64,000 nt of DNA, from assembly GCA_028277185.1 (NCBI GenBank), contig JANQGQ010000009.1:62001-126000 (forward strand). Reading direction: 5' to 3'. Position numbers and translations under genes: made by a program. Every line of letters starts with the position of its first letter. Position 1 is the stretch's first letter. Source of the DNA: Woeseiaceae bacterium. GTDB taxonomy: Bacteria; Pseudomonadota; Gammaproteobacteria; Steroidobacterales; Woeseiaceae. Shown piece by piece: positions 19,542 to 28,915 of this stretch. Below the pieces are notes generated by a model. The model searched no databases. It was not told the origin of the DNA and saw only the letters and a program-made list of their open reading frames with translations.

Positions 19542-21554
19542 ATGTCTAACCCGCTGCTCGACACAAGCGACCTGCCTCGCTTCGCCGACATCAGGCCCGA
19601 TCACGTCATGCCGGCACTGCGGCAGGTGATTGCCGGAAATCGCCGCAAACTCGATGGGCTTCTTGCCAGCGACAAGGCCGATTTCGACTCGATCGTCCGT
19701 CCGTTGGAGTCAATGGAGCACGAACTCGCGCGCGTCTGGTCGCCGGTCAGCCACCTGCAGGGAGTGCTGGGCTCGGCGGACTGGCGCGAAGCTTACAACA
19801 ACGCGCTGCCGTTGTTGACAGAGTACGGCACCGAGCTGTCGCAGGACGTCCGGCTGCACGATGCCTACACGCGAGTCGCCGGTACTCTGGACGGCGACGG
19901 CACCGGACCGGAACGCTCGACGGTAAACCATGCACTTCGGGATTTTCGGCTGGCGGGGGTCGACCTCCCGGCAGACAAAAAGGAGCGGTTCAAGGCCATC
20001 ATGCAGGAGCTCGCCGCCACTAAGGCGAAGTTCGAGCAGAACGTGCAGGACGCCTCGGACGCCTGGAAGCTCGGGATCGACGACCTGGATGAGCTGGCCG
20101 GCCTGCCCGCGCAGACGATCGGCCGCGCGCGGGCGGACGCCGCGGCTGACGGCCGGGATGGCTGGCTCCTGAACCTGGACTATCCAACCTACGACGCCGT
20201 GATGCGTTTCGCCGACAACCGGGCGCTGCGTGAAAACTTCTATCACGGCTGGGTGACAAGGGCATCGGACGAAGGCGCGAATCCCGACTGGGACAACAGC
20301 GCCAACATCCGGCGCATTCTCGAGCTACGCCTCGAGGCCTCGGAACTCGTCGGCTTCGCCAACTATGCGGAGTATTCGCTGGCAACGAAGATGGCGGCCT
20401 CGACGGACCAGGTCACCGATTTCCTCGACGAGCTTGCGGCGCGCTCCCGAGAGGCGGCAAGCCGTGAGCTGAACGAGCTGACAGAGCTGGCCGGCATGTC
20501 GGTAGAGCCGTGGGATCTCGCCTACTGGCTGGAGAAGCTCAAGCGGGCCAAGTATTCGGTTTCCGACGAAGAACTGCGACCGTATTTCCCCGCGGCTACC
20601 GTCGTCGCGGGTCTGTTCGCCCTCGCGAGCCGGCTATACGGCCTGTCGATAAGCGAAGTACCGGGCGTCGAGACCTGGCACGAGACCGTCGTGTACTACC
20701 GCGTCAGCCGCGACGACGGCGAAGTCCTCGGCGGCTTCTATGCCGACCTGCACGCCCGGAGCGGCAAGCGCAGCGGCGCCTGGGTAGACGACTGCGTCAA
20801 CCGGATGCGGATGGCCGAACGAGCCGTGTTGCCGGTCGGTTTCCTCGTATGCAATTTCCCACCGCCCGACGAAGCGGGCACGGCGTTGCTCGGTCACGAC
20901 GACGTCGTAACCCTGTTCCACGAGTTCGGCCACATGCTGCACCATCTCCTGACCCGGATCGACTACCCGAGCATCGCGGGCATCAACGGCGTTCCGTGGG
21001 ACGCCGTCGAGCTTCCCAGTCAGTTCATGGAGAACTTCGCCTGGAGCCGCGAAGTGCTCGAGCGTTGCTCGAGGCACACGGATACGGGTGAGTCGTTGCC
21101 CGCATCGCTGTTCGAACGGCTCGAGCAGAGCCGGCACACCGGCGCGGCGCTCGGCATGCTGCGCCAGCTCGAGTTCGCACTGTTCGACTTTCATCTGCAC
21201 GCAGACTTCAGACCCGGGGGGAACACGGGCCCGCTGGACGTACTCGATCGCGTGCGCCAGGAAGTTGCACTGCTCGAGCCGCCCGCCTACAACCGCTTTT
21301 CGCATAGCTTCGGCCACATATTCGCCGGCGGCTATGCGGCCGGCTACTACAGCTACAAGTGGGCAGAGGTACTCGCCGCCGATGCCTTCGCCGCGTTCGA
21401 GGAAGCGGGTATCTTCGACCCCGCCACGGCCGCTCGTTTCAGACACGAGATCCTCGAAGTCGGCGGCAGCCGCGACTTCATGGAAGCGTACGTCGCCTTT
21501 CGCGGCCGTGAGCCCCGGCTCGAAGCGCTCCTTCGCCAACACGGCATCGAGTGA
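19542..21554 (+). CDS. prlC: Oligopeptidase A (M3 family)
   Basis: A cytosolic zinc metallopeptidase that degrades short peptides and signal peptides. The zinc site is HEFGH within VTLFHEFGHMLHHLL near residue 465, with the downstream glutamate region. The N-terminus MSNPLLDTSDLPRFADIRP matches the E. coli PrlC start, which decided ATG 19542; the open frame continues upstream into the gor region. The length of 670 residues is normal. Confidence 0.95.
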   Translation: MSNPLLDTSDLPRFADIRPDHVMPALRQVIAGNRRKLDGLLASDKADFDSIVRPLESMEHELARVWSPVSHLQGVLGSADWREAYNNALPLLTEYGTELSQDVRLHDAYTRVAGTLDGDGTGPERSTVNHALRDFRLAGVDLPADKKERFKAIMQELAATKAKFEQNVQDASDAWKLGIDDLDELAGLPAQTIGRARADAAADGRDGWLLNLDYPTYDAVMRFADNRALRENFYHGWVTRASDEGANPDWDNSANIRRILELRLEASELVGFANYAEYSLATKMAASTDQVTDFLDELAARSREAASRELNELTELAGMSVEPWDLAYWLEKLKRAKYSVSDEELRPYFPAATVVAGLFALASRLYGLSISEVPGVETWHETVVYYRVSRDDGEVLGGFYADLHARSGKRSGAWVDDCVNRMRMAERAVLPVGFLVCNFPPPDEAGTALLGHDDVVTLFHEFGHMLHHLLTRIDYPSIAGINGVPWDAVELPSQFMENFAWSREVLERCSRHTDTGESLPASLFERLEQSRHTGAALGMLRQLEFALFDFHLHADFRPGGNTGPLDVLDRVRQEVALLEPPAYNRFSHSFGHIFAGGYAAGYYSYKWAEVLAADAFAAFEEAGIFDPATAARFRHEILEVGGSRDFMEAYVAFRGREPRLEALLRQHGIE

Positions 21555-21564
21555 CGCCTTGCGA

Positions 21565-22332
21565 ATGAAGATCGCGACCTGGAACGTCAACTCGCTCAAG
21601 GTGCGCTTAGCGCACGTGCTCGATTGGCTCCGCACGCATGAACCGGACGCGCTCGTGCTCCAGGAGATCAAGCAGGTTACGGATGCGTTTCCGGCCGACG
21701 AGTTCGCGACGATCGGCTACGAGTCGGTCGCCAGCGGCCAGAAAACCTATAACGGCGTCGCGGTCATAAGCCGGGCCGCGCCGCTCGACCCGCTCACCGA
21801 TTTCCCGGGTTTCGAGGATCCGCAGCGCCGGGTCCTGGCGACGACGATCGACGGTACACGCGTCATCAACCTGTACGTGCCGAACGGGTCCGAGGTGGGT
21901 TCGGAAAAATACGCGTACAAGCTCGAGTGGCTTGCGGCGCTCAGAGGCTTTCTGAGCGCGGAACTCGAAACGCACGAACGGCTGATCGTGCTGGGCGACT
22001 TCAATATCGCGCCGAAGGACGAGGACGTGTACGACGCCGAGAAGTGGGGCGACGCCATTCTCTGCAGCCCCCCGGAGCGGGAGGCGCTGCAAGCGCTTCT
22101 CGATCTCGGCCTTACCGACGTGTTTCGCAACTTCGAGCAGCCGGAGAAGACTTTCAGCTGGTGGGATTACCGCGCCGCCGGGTTCCGACGCAACGCCGGG
22201 CTGCGGATCGACCTGATTCTCGCAAGCGCCGCCATGAACGAGGCGTGCCGTGCCAGCTACGTCGACAAGGAGCCGCGGGCACTCGAGCGCCCGTCGGATC
22301 ACGCACCGGTAGTCGCCGAATTCGAGCTCTGA
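21565..22332 (+). CDS. xthA: Exodeoxyribonuclease III
   Basis: This AP endonuclease / 3'-5' exonuclease acts in base excision repair. The 255-residue protein has the EEP-fold motifs KIATWNVNSLKVR, LQEIKQ, the catalytic LGDFNIAP, TFSWWDYRAAGFRRNAGLRIDLILAS and the final RPSDHAPV. The start is ATG 21565, 10 bp after prlC, so both genes may be co-transcribed. Confidence 0.95.
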   Translation: MKIATWNVNSLKVRLAHVLDWLRTHEPDALVLQEIKQVTDAFPADEFATIGYESVASGQKTYNGVAVISRAAPLDPLTDFPGFEDPQRRVLATTIDGTRVINLYVPNGSEVGSEKYAYKLEWLAALRGFLSAELETHERLIVLGDFNIAPKDEDVYDAEKWGDAILCSPPEREALQALLDLGLTDVFRNFEQPEKTFSWWDYRAAGFRRNAGLRIDLILASAAMNEACRASYVDKEPRALERPSDHAPVVAEFEL

Positions 22333-22468
22333 GCGCGAAACCGGGCGTGTCGGTGCATCCCGACAAGCGTGTGACATAATCGGCTTTTTCGCACTGCCCC
22401 AAAATTGCGCGGACGGTATCATTGACGTCCATGCTGCCGCCCGCCGGCGCGAACAAACAAAACGCCTT

Positions 22469-23506
22469 TTGTCTCAGGATCGCCGCAACGACTACGACGT
22501 GACCAATACCGTGCAGGTATCGAGCCCTGCGGCGGTGCGTAATGCCGTCCACGAGATTTACACGAACACCTTTCCCGGCGCGGCGTTCGACAAACTCTGG
22601 CTGGCCTTTTACGACTTCGAGCGCCTGTTCTCGGGCCGCTACCCCGGCTACCTCGGCTGCGACACGACGTATCACGACATGCAGCACACGCTCGACATGA
22701 CGCTTGCTCTCGCCCGGCTGGTCGCCGGCTATGAACGCAGCGTCGAGCCGGCCGAGCGTCTCGGCGCGGAACGGGCCCTGCTTGCAATCATCGTGGCCCT
22801 GTTTCACGACGCCGGCTATATCCGCCATCAGGACCGCGACGCCGAGTACGCCAACGGGGCCGAGTTCACGATGTATCACGTGTCCCGCAGCGCCGACTTC
22901 CTCCGGCGCTATCTGCCGAAGCTCAGCATGACCCGCGACGTCGGCGTCGCAAGCATGATCGTCCACTTCACGGGTTACGAGCTGGATCTCGACAAGATCG
23001 AGCTCGACGATCCGCGCGACGTCATCTGCGGCCATCTGATCGGAACCGCCGACCTGATAGCTCAGATGGCGGACCGCTGCTATCTCGAGAAGTGCCGCGA
23101 CCGTCTGTACAACGAGTTCGTCGTCGGCGGCGTCGCCATCGAGAACGCCCGTCCGGGCGAATACATGGTTCGTTACAAGTCCGGCGAACACCTGCTGGAG
23201 AAGACGCCGCTGTTCTACCAGCAGGTTCTGCGTGAGCGCCTGAACCGCAAGTTCAACCACGCCTATCGCTACATCGAAGTCCTCTACGGTGGCCGCAATC
23301 CGTACATTGAAGCGATCGGCAACAACATTCGGCATCTCGTCCGGGTCATCGAAAGCGGCGACTGGACTCTTCTCCGCCGCAGGCCGCCGTACTTCGTCGG
23401 TATCGGCAACGCCGTCGCCAACATCGACAAACTGGTGTCGCGTCAGCTTGCGTCCTTCACGGGCCGCGCCATCGACCCCGAAGATCCGCTGCTGATGCCG
23501 GTATAG
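22469..23506 (+). CDS. HD-domain metal-dependent phosphohydrolase
   Basis: A 345-residue protein with the HD superfamily ligands: YHDMQHTLDM and, about 40 residues on, LFHDAGYIRHQD. Such proteins usually hydrolyse nucleotides or cyclic nucleotides; the substrate is unknown. The frame begins at a TTG at 22469, with a GTG at 22499 as an alternative, and neither has a clear ribosome site. No GGDEF, EAL or HD-GYP pattern is visible. Confidence 0.75.
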   Translation: MSQDRRNDYDVTNTVQVSSPAAVRNAVHEIYTNTFPGAAFDKLWLAFYDFERLFSGRYPGYLGCDTTYHDMQHTLDMTLALARLVAGYERSVEPAERLGAERALLAIIVALFHDAGYIRHQDRDAEYANGAEFTMYHVSRSADFLRRYLPKLSMTRDVGVASMIVHFTGYELDLDKIELDDPRDVICGHLIGTADLIAQMADRCYLEKCRDRLYNEFVVGGVAIENARPGEYMVRYKSGEHLLEKTPLFYQQVLRERLNRKFNHAYRYIEVLYGGRNPYIEAIGNNIRHLVRVIESGDWTLLRRRPPYFVGIGNAVANIDKLVSRQLASFTGRAIDPEDPLLMPV

Positions 23507-23561
23507 GCCTACGGCCGAAAGTCGGCAGAGTCGCCCTGACGGAAAGCACGGCTCGAAGCGG

Positions 23562-24116
23562 CTACTCCTGACGTTCCTGCCAGGAACGCAGCGCGAAGAA
23601 TTGGCGCCGGCTGAGCCGGCGGTTGGCATAGTACGCCGCAATCCCGGCCGCGACGGCCGCGTAGACGTAATCGGCGCCGGTCATCGCCTCCTCGAAGAAC
23701 ACGGGCCAGGTCATGGGCGTGACGTTGCCGACGATGCGCCAGAGACCGGTGCCGAGTTCGGTCGCGGTCGAGTTGGCGGCGATTAATACATTGCCCGCCA
23801 GCGCGCCGCCCGCCGCCAACGCGCCCGCAAGCAGCGGAAAACGCCAGTTCAGGCCGCGCCCCGCACGCTGCACGGCATAGCCAACCGGCAATCCGGACAC
23901 GGCCGCGAGGAACGGCAGGATACGGCCGGTCGCGACCGTGATCGCCAGCCACAGCAGCGCGAACGCCAGGGCTGCCATCAGTCCGGCGACCAGCGCGTTG
24001 CGAAGCGACTGCGACGCTTCGATACGCCGGCCAAGATCCGGGTCGGGCCGATTCCCGAGCCCCGCGGCGTGTTTCTTCGGCAGTCGAAGAACCGGATTGT
24101 CGGAATCGTGGGCCAT
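23562..24116 (-). CDS. Hypothetical membrane protein
   Basis: A 184-residue protein with a charged N-terminal tail of about 40 residues and four probable transmembrane helices: VAGLMAALAFALLWLAITVA, LPFLAAVSGLPVGYAV, FPLLAGALAAGGALAGNVLI and YVYAAVAAGIAAYY. The family is not recognised. It lies divergent from the periplasmic protein gene at 24218. Confidence 0.6.
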   Translation of the reverse strand: MAHDSDNPVLRLPKKHAAGLGNRPDPDLGRRIEASQSLRNALVAGLMAALAFALLWLAITVATGRILPFLAAVSGLPVGYAVQRAGRGLNWRFPLLAGALAAGGALAGNVLIAANSTATELGTGLWRIVGNVTPMTWPVFFEEAMTGADYVYAAVAAGIAAYYANRRLSRRQFFALRSWQERQE

Positions 24117-24217
24117 CGTGAATCCGCCGACGTCGCGCGAGCCGGTTCGGGAAGGTGGGTGCTACACTGGCTCCGCCAATCGACGCCAGCCCGAAAACCG
24201 TACCGGAGCTATTGGTT

Positions 24218-24784
24218 ATGAGACCACTGGATGAGAACGTCTTTATATCAGGTTCGGAGTCTCGCCGAGGGATTCGGCGCAAGACCGGAGCGTTCGGCAC
24301 GGGCGGCTTCGCCGCGGCGCTCGTCCTTCTGGCCTGCTTCGCGGCCGGGACGTCGGCAGCCGCCACCGAAACGGGTGCCAACGATGTCGAGACCGCGCGC
24401 GAGATGATCGCAACGGGAATGCGTGAGCTGATCGACGCCGAGCTGAGTCTCGAACCGGCCGAGGCCGAAGCATTCTGGCCGGTGTACGAGCGTTTCGACG
24501 AGCAGATGGCTTTACTGAGTGGGCAGTACGTCCGGCTGATCGAAACCTACATGGACCGCTATTTGCGGGGCGAGCTGGACGAAGCCGAGGCCAACCGCAT
24601 GACCGACGAATACTTCGCGCTGCAGCTCGGCATGCTGCGGCTGCGGCAGCGCTTCCTCGGCGATTTCCGCGAGGCAATCGGCGGCCTGAAAACTGCCCGG
24701 CTCTACCAGCTGCAAAACAAGGTCAAAGCAGAACTCGACTACGCACTCGCCGAAACCGTACCGCTCACGGAAGCCGTCCCCTAG
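24218..24784 (+). CDS. Periplasmic helical protein of unknown function
   Basis: A 188-residue protein starting at ATG 24218 with a CGGAG ribosome site. A hydrophobic export segment (FAAALVLLACFAAGTSAAA) near residue 40 is followed by an all-helical domain with repeated charged heptads (ELSLEPAEAEAFWPVYERFD, ANRMTDEYFALQLGMLRLRQRFL). The fold looks like the Spy/CpxP type of periplasmic chaperones, but there is no LTxxQ motif, so the family is only a suggestion. It is convergent with the broken hydrolase gene. Confidence 0.6.
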   Translation: MRPLDENVFISGSESRRGIRRKTGAFGTGGFAAALVLLACFAAGTSAAATETGANDVETAREMIATGMRELIDAELSLEPAEAEAFWPVYERFDEQMALLSGQYVRLIETYMDRYLRGELDEAEANRMTDEYFALQLGMLRLRQRFLGDFREAIGGLKTARLYQLQNKVKAELDYALAETVPLTEAVP

Positions 24785-24797
24785 AAGCCGGCCGCAC

Positions 24798-25641
24798 TCA
24801 GGCAGCGGCGGCGGACGGCGCCGCGAGAAAACGCTCGACCTCCGCACCGACCTCGCTGGCGTGGGTCAGCATGCAGAGATGACCGCACGCGACCGTCATG
24901 AGCCGCGCGCGGGGAATCAGGGCGGCGAGTATCCGGCCGTTGGCCGCCGGTACGATCGGGTCGTCTTCGCCCTGGATTACCAGGGTCGGTTGCCCGATTC
25001 TGTGGAGCCAGGGCAGGCTGGCCGAACCCGGCCAGCGCCTGGTAGTAGTAACCAAGCTGACTCGGCGGCGTCATCAGTTCGGCGTACTCGCTTGCCGACA
25101 GCCTGTTCGTCCGCATCTTGCCGCCGTAGAGCATCGGTGCGACCCGCTTGAGATAGTCCGGATCGACGTAGCGTCGCGGGTGGGCCATGTGGATCAGCGC
25201 CGAGAGCTTACCCGGAACCATGATGTGGCCCGGCGTCGTTACGCCGAGAATCAAGCGATTGACGCGCTCCGGATACTGCCTGACGAACTGCTGCGCAAGC
25301 GCGCCGCCCCAGGACATGCCGGCAACGTTCGCCGCGGTAACGCCATAGTCGTCCATGACGCGGGCAGCCACCTCCGCGTAATGTGAGAAGCGCCACGGCA
25401 GCGACGGTGCCGCCGAGCGTCCCGCGCCGGGCGCGTCGAACGTTATGACATCGAGGTCCGGAACCGCGTCAATGAAGGGCTGCAGCATCTCGAGCGCGGC
25501 GCCGATGCCGTTGAATATCACCAGCGGCGTACCGCCGGATGAGTTCGCCCGCCGGGCCGTGCGGACCGCGAGGCCGTTGACGGACATCCAGCGAATCTTC
25601 AACCGTTCTCTTCCATGACGTACTACTTGTCGTTCCGTCAC
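24798..25641 (-). pseudogene. Alpha/beta hydrolase (PHA-depolymerase-like), frameshifted
   Basis: The first part (from a GTG at 25641) encodes an alpha/beta hydrolase with the oxyanion segment VIFNGIGAALEM, FDAPGAGRS and the nucleophile elbow GMSWGGALAQQF, up to QLGYYYQALAG. The rest of the fold, with the catalytic aspartate in IQGEDDPIVPAANG and the catalytic His in ACGHLCMLTH, is found in a different frame (24798-25055). The shift lies near 25020-25035, where one extra base after GCCGGG would explain it. It resembles poly(3-hydroxyalkanoate) depolymerases of the PhaZ cytoplasmic type. It may be a real pseudogene or a sequencing error. Confidence 0.8.
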
Positions 25642-25740
25642 GAGACCCTGGCAAACGTCGATATGCCGGACAACGACCGTGAGACGCGCCCGGTAAGCCG
25701 TTAAGATACGGAGCTTTTCCCGACACGAGGCGACGAGGCC

Positions 25741-26853
25741 ATGAAGTTCGCTACCCGGGCCATTCACCTACCCGAACACCGCGTTGGCGGTGCCATCGCT
25801 CCACCGATCCAGCTGTCGACGACCTTCGAACACGGACCGGCCAACGAGCCGCTGTCGGATTTCGAGTACATACGCAGCGGCAATCCCAACGTCAACGAGC
25901 TCGAGGCGCGTCTCGCCGCGCTCGAGGACGCTGCGTCGGCGATCGTCTACGCGTCGGGAATGGCCGCGACGACGGCTCTGCTCGGCACGCTTCCGGCGGG
26001 TTCGGAACTCTTGCTGCACCAGGACTGCTACTTCGATACCCGCGTGCTCGCTCGAGGTCTCGCGAGCCGCACGGGGATCGGCCATCGCGTGCTGGATCTC
26101 AGGGATACGTCCGCACTCCAGGCCGCGCTGTCGGAGAAAACCGCACTGGTCTGGTTCGAGACGCCGTCCAACCCGCGGCTCGACGTCATCGACATCGCGC
26201 GGGTGGCCGAAGTTACGCACGCCGCGGGCGCGAAGCTGGCCGTGGACGGGACTTTTGCGACGCCGGCCGTGCAGCAGCCTCTCACCCACGGCGCCGACTA
26301 TGTCATGCACTCCATGACCAAATACATGGGCGGGCACAGCGACATTCAGGGCGGTGCCCTGGTGCTGCGCGACGATCCGTCGCTCGATGCCACGCTCAGG
26401 CATCAGCGAACGATTTCGGGTTCGGTGCTTTCCCCGTTCAACGCCTGGCTGCTGTCCCGCGGCCTGCAGACGCTGGACTGCCGGGTAGAGCGACACGCGG
26501 CTAACGCGCTCATGGTCGCCGAAATGCTGGACGCCCACCCGGCCGTCGAGCGCGTCAACTATCCGTTTCTCGAATCGTCGCCGGATCGGGCGGTCGCGGC
26601 GAAGCAAATGCGTTCGGGCGGCGGCATGCTGTCCGTCGAGCTGGCGGGCGGGCGCGACGCCGCAATCGGGCTTGCGTCCCGCGTGAGGCTGTTCGTCAAC
26701 GCGACGAGTCTGGGCGGCGTCGAAAGCCTCATCGAGCACCGGGCGTCCATCGAAGGTTCGGAGACCGTAGCGCCGGACAATCTGCTCAGACTGTCGGTCG
26801 GGCTCGAGCACGCCGGCGACCTGATCGCCGATCTGGAACAGGCGCTTAGCTAA
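25741..26853 (+). CDS. Cys/Met metabolism PLP-dependent enzyme (cystathionine gamma-synthase/lyase type)
   Basis: A 370-residue enzyme of the gamma-family of PLP enzymes that works on sulfur amino acids by transsulfuration. The N-terminus MKFATRAIHLPEH, the PLP phosphate site SGMAATTALL, the region VWFETPSNPRLDVID, and the Schiff-base lysine in HSMTKYMGGHSDIQGG are all present. Whether it is a synthase, a lyase or another member cannot be told from the sequence. It reads toward the Ig-like lipoprotein on the other strand with no gap. Confidence 0.88.
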   Translation: MKFATRAIHLPEHRVGGAIAPPIQLSTTFEHGPANEPLSDFEYIRSGNPNVNELEARLAALEDAASAIVYASGMAATTALLGTLPAGSELLLHQDCYFDTRVLARGLASRTGIGHRVLDLRDTSALQAALSEKTALVWFETPSNPRLDVIDIARVAEVTHAAGAKLAVDGTFATPAVQQPLTHGADYVMHSMTKYMGGHSDIQGGALVLRDDPSLDATLRHQRTISGSVLSPFNAWLLSRGLQTLDCRVERHAANALMVAEMLDAHPAVERVNYPFLESSPDRAVAAKQMRSGGGMLSVELAGGRDAAIGLASRVRLFVNATSLGGVESLIEHRASIEGSETVAPDNLLRLSVGLEHAGDLIADLEQALS

Positions 26854-28122
26854 TCAGCGAACCGCGCCGTCCGCGATCCACGTGCGAATGACGTCGATAT
26901 CCGCCTGCGGCAGCGGCGGCCTGCCGGAGGGCATCTGCGCGCCGGCAGTCGGCATCGGCCCAAGCTTCTCGATCAGGTAACTATTGTCCGGATCGTTGGC
27001 GATAACGCGAACCCTGCCGGCGGCCGCGCTGCTGTCCACGCCGACGAGGTTCATGAAACTCGTATCGGCATCGGCAAGGCTCATGCCGCCGGCGTTGGTC
27101 ACGTTGTTGTGGCAGCCGGCCGTAGCGCAGGTCGGTCCGAACACCTGCGACTGAATGGAGTCCAGATTCGGCTCGAGCACGACGGGCGTTGCGATCGTGA
27201 AGTCGGCCTCGAAGTCGCCGCCCGCTGTCCCGTTACCGGACGGCAGCACACCGGCGCCTTCGCCGTCGAGCGCGAGTGCGTCGAGGTCCAGGATCACGGA
27301 ACCTCCGGTGCCGAGCAGCGTCACGCGATAGTCGTCGTCGTTGAGCGCGACGCCCGTCAGATCGAACACGGCGCTCCGCGGGTTTGCCGACGGTACCGTG
27401 ATGCTTGCAGCGGTGATCTGCACGTCGTTGCCGTTCGAGAACATCCGATCGCCGCCGGCCGCCGTGAGCGTAAACGTGACGTTGTTGACGGTCGACGCGT
27501 CGAGGTCTTTCGTGAACTGCACGGTCACGTTGGCGGGTGCCGCCGTGAGCTGGGCATTCGGTGCCGGCGACATCGACTGCACCTGAACCGCCGTGGGCGG
27601 CTGCACGGTGTCGTCGACCGCACCGTTCTGAATCCAAAGGCGAATCGTGTCGATGTCGGTTTGCGGTACCGCGGCGCCCGGCGGGTGCGGCGGATCGCCG
27701 TTGACGCCTTCGAGTTTCTGCACGAGATAGCTGCCGTCGGGATTCATCGGCACGACGCGCTGTATGCCGGGGTCCGCGTCGCTCGCAACGCCGACGAGCA
27801 TCATGTAACTGTTCGCCGCCTCGAGGTTCAGATTGCCGGTGGGCGCACCGCCGGAATGACAGGTTGACGTTGCGCAATTCGGCGTAAACAGATTGGTCTG
27901 GATTTCCGAGAACACCGGACCGAACGATCCGCCGGGAGGCGGCGGTGGCGGCGGAGGAGGTGGTGGTGGCGGCGGTGCCGGTGGGGGCGGACTGCCGCCA
28001 CCCGAAGCATTGTCGTTAAACGCTGCCGCTTCGTCTTCGAAGGTTTCGATGTCGCAGCCGGACAGCCCGGTGACCGCGAGAACCGCGGCGATGCCGATCT
28101 TGAATAAACGTCCTGCCATCAT
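26854..28122 (-). CDS. Ig-like lipoprotein with two unusual CxxxxCH motifs
   Basis: A 423-residue protein starting at ATG 28122 with a lipoprotein signal ending LSGC. A run of 14 prolines interrupted once (about residues 50-70) links the anchor to the body. Two similar modules contain CATSTCHSGG and CATAGCHNN, each followed by a LIEKL- or LVQKL-type segment and a PQTDIDTIRLWIQNGA or PQADIDVIRTWIADGA end, which resembles bacterial cytochrome-like modules but with four residues between the cysteines instead of two. Between them lies an Ig-like region (PPTAVQVQSMSPAPNAQL). The role is unknown; covalent haem is possible but unproven. Confidence 0.72.
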   Translation of the reverse strand: MMAGRLFKIGIAAVLAVTGLSGCDIETFEDEAAAFNDNASGGGSPPPPAPPPPPPPPPPPPPPGGSFGPVFSEIQTNLFTPNCATSTCHSGGAPTGNLNLEAANSYMMLVGVASDADPGIQRVVPMNPDGSYLVQKLEGVNGDPPHPPGAAVPQTDIDTIRLWIQNGAVDDTVQPPTAVQVQSMSPAPNAQLTAAPANVTVQFTKDLDASTVNNVTFTLTAAGGDRMFSNGNDVQITAASITVPSANPRSAVFDLTGVALNDDDYRVTLLGTGGSVILDLDALALDGEGAGVLPSGNGTAGGDFEADFTIATPVVLEPNLDSIQSQVFGPTCATAGCHNNVTNAGGMSLADADTSFMNLVGVDSSAAAGRVRVIANDPDNSYLIEKLGPMPTAGAQMPSGRPPLPQADIDVIRTWIADGAVR

Positions 28123-28285
28123 CCTGCGCGCCCTCGCGAGACCGCCCGCGCGGAATCCATCGATGTCGTCGATGGTAGCGCGCACGTATGCTCAATACGC
28201 GACCGATTTCACAGTAACGCAGACAAACGCGCAATGTGTCGCCGAGCGGCGACAAATAGTGTCGGCAAACGGCTACGCGTTGGAC

Positions 28286-28891
28286 TTATGGCGCAGCGAA
28301 CTCGCTAACGGCTACGGGCAGCGGACCGGATCGCAGGACGATCGCCATGTTTCTCGCCGTGGCTTCGTCATCGACGTCGACTTCGAAGTAACGGCCGATC
28401 GGGTAACCGATCACGACGTCCCGCAAGCGTTTGCCGTCGAGTTCCGACTTCAGCGTCGCACCGAGGTTGGCGGAGGAGACTTCGTCGATGCGCTCGAGCG
28501 AGTCGTAGCGGAAGGCGAGGAACACCTCTCCCTTGCTGCTCTCGGCGGTTTCGATGTCGCCGTTACCGATCCATTGCAACTCCTCGCCGTTCGCATCCGT
28601 CGACCAGAAACGAACGTCACCGCGGGTCGAGTACAGATACTCGAGCGACGCGGCGTCCGGCGCGGAGCGGTCGTACTCGAACACGAGCTTGCCCGTCTCG
28701 GGAGAGTAACCGGTCGCGAGGTTGGCAAAAGGATTCCGCGTCGCTTCGCTTAGCCGGTAGTAGAGGACCGCCTGCGTCTGGCGAATCACCTCGGGATCGT
28801 CGCTGGCGACCGTCAGCTCCAGGCGGGCACCTTCGCCGCAGCCGCTTAAGGCAAGCGTTATGAGCAGTGTCGTGACAAGTCTCGTTTGCAC
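28286..28891 (-). CDS. Lipoprotein with SecD P1-head-like domain
   Basis: A 201-residue protein with a lipobox (LALSGC) and a GTG start at 28891 that has a GGAGG ribosome site at good spacing. The body contains TVASDDPEVIRQTQAVLYYRL and ends RNMAIVLRSGPLPVAVSEF. The last segment is the hallmark of the SecD P1 head domain, where A-x-x-LA-x-VLRSG-LP closes the domain. SecD itself is a large membrane protein, so this is a free-standing periplasmic, lipid-anchored copy of that domain. The function is unknown. Confidence 0.68.
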   Translation of the reverse strand: MQTRLVTTLLITLALSGCGEGARLELTVASDDPEVIRQTQAVLYYRLSEATRNPFANLATGYSPETGKLVFEYDRSAPDAASLEYLYSTRGDVRFWSTDANGEELQWIGNGDIETAESSKGEVFLAFRYDSLERIDEVSSANLGATLKSELDGKRLRDVVIGYPIGRYFEVDVDDEATARNMAIVLRSGPLPVAVSEFAAP

Positions 28892-28915
28892 GTCGAGCAC
28901 CTCCGATTCATGGAC

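Noticed and set aside
27930..28010. GGT/GGC-rich tract considered as a G-quadruplex or microsatellite regulator
   Set aside because: It lies inside the coding region and encodes the polyproline linker of the lipoprotein, which explains it.
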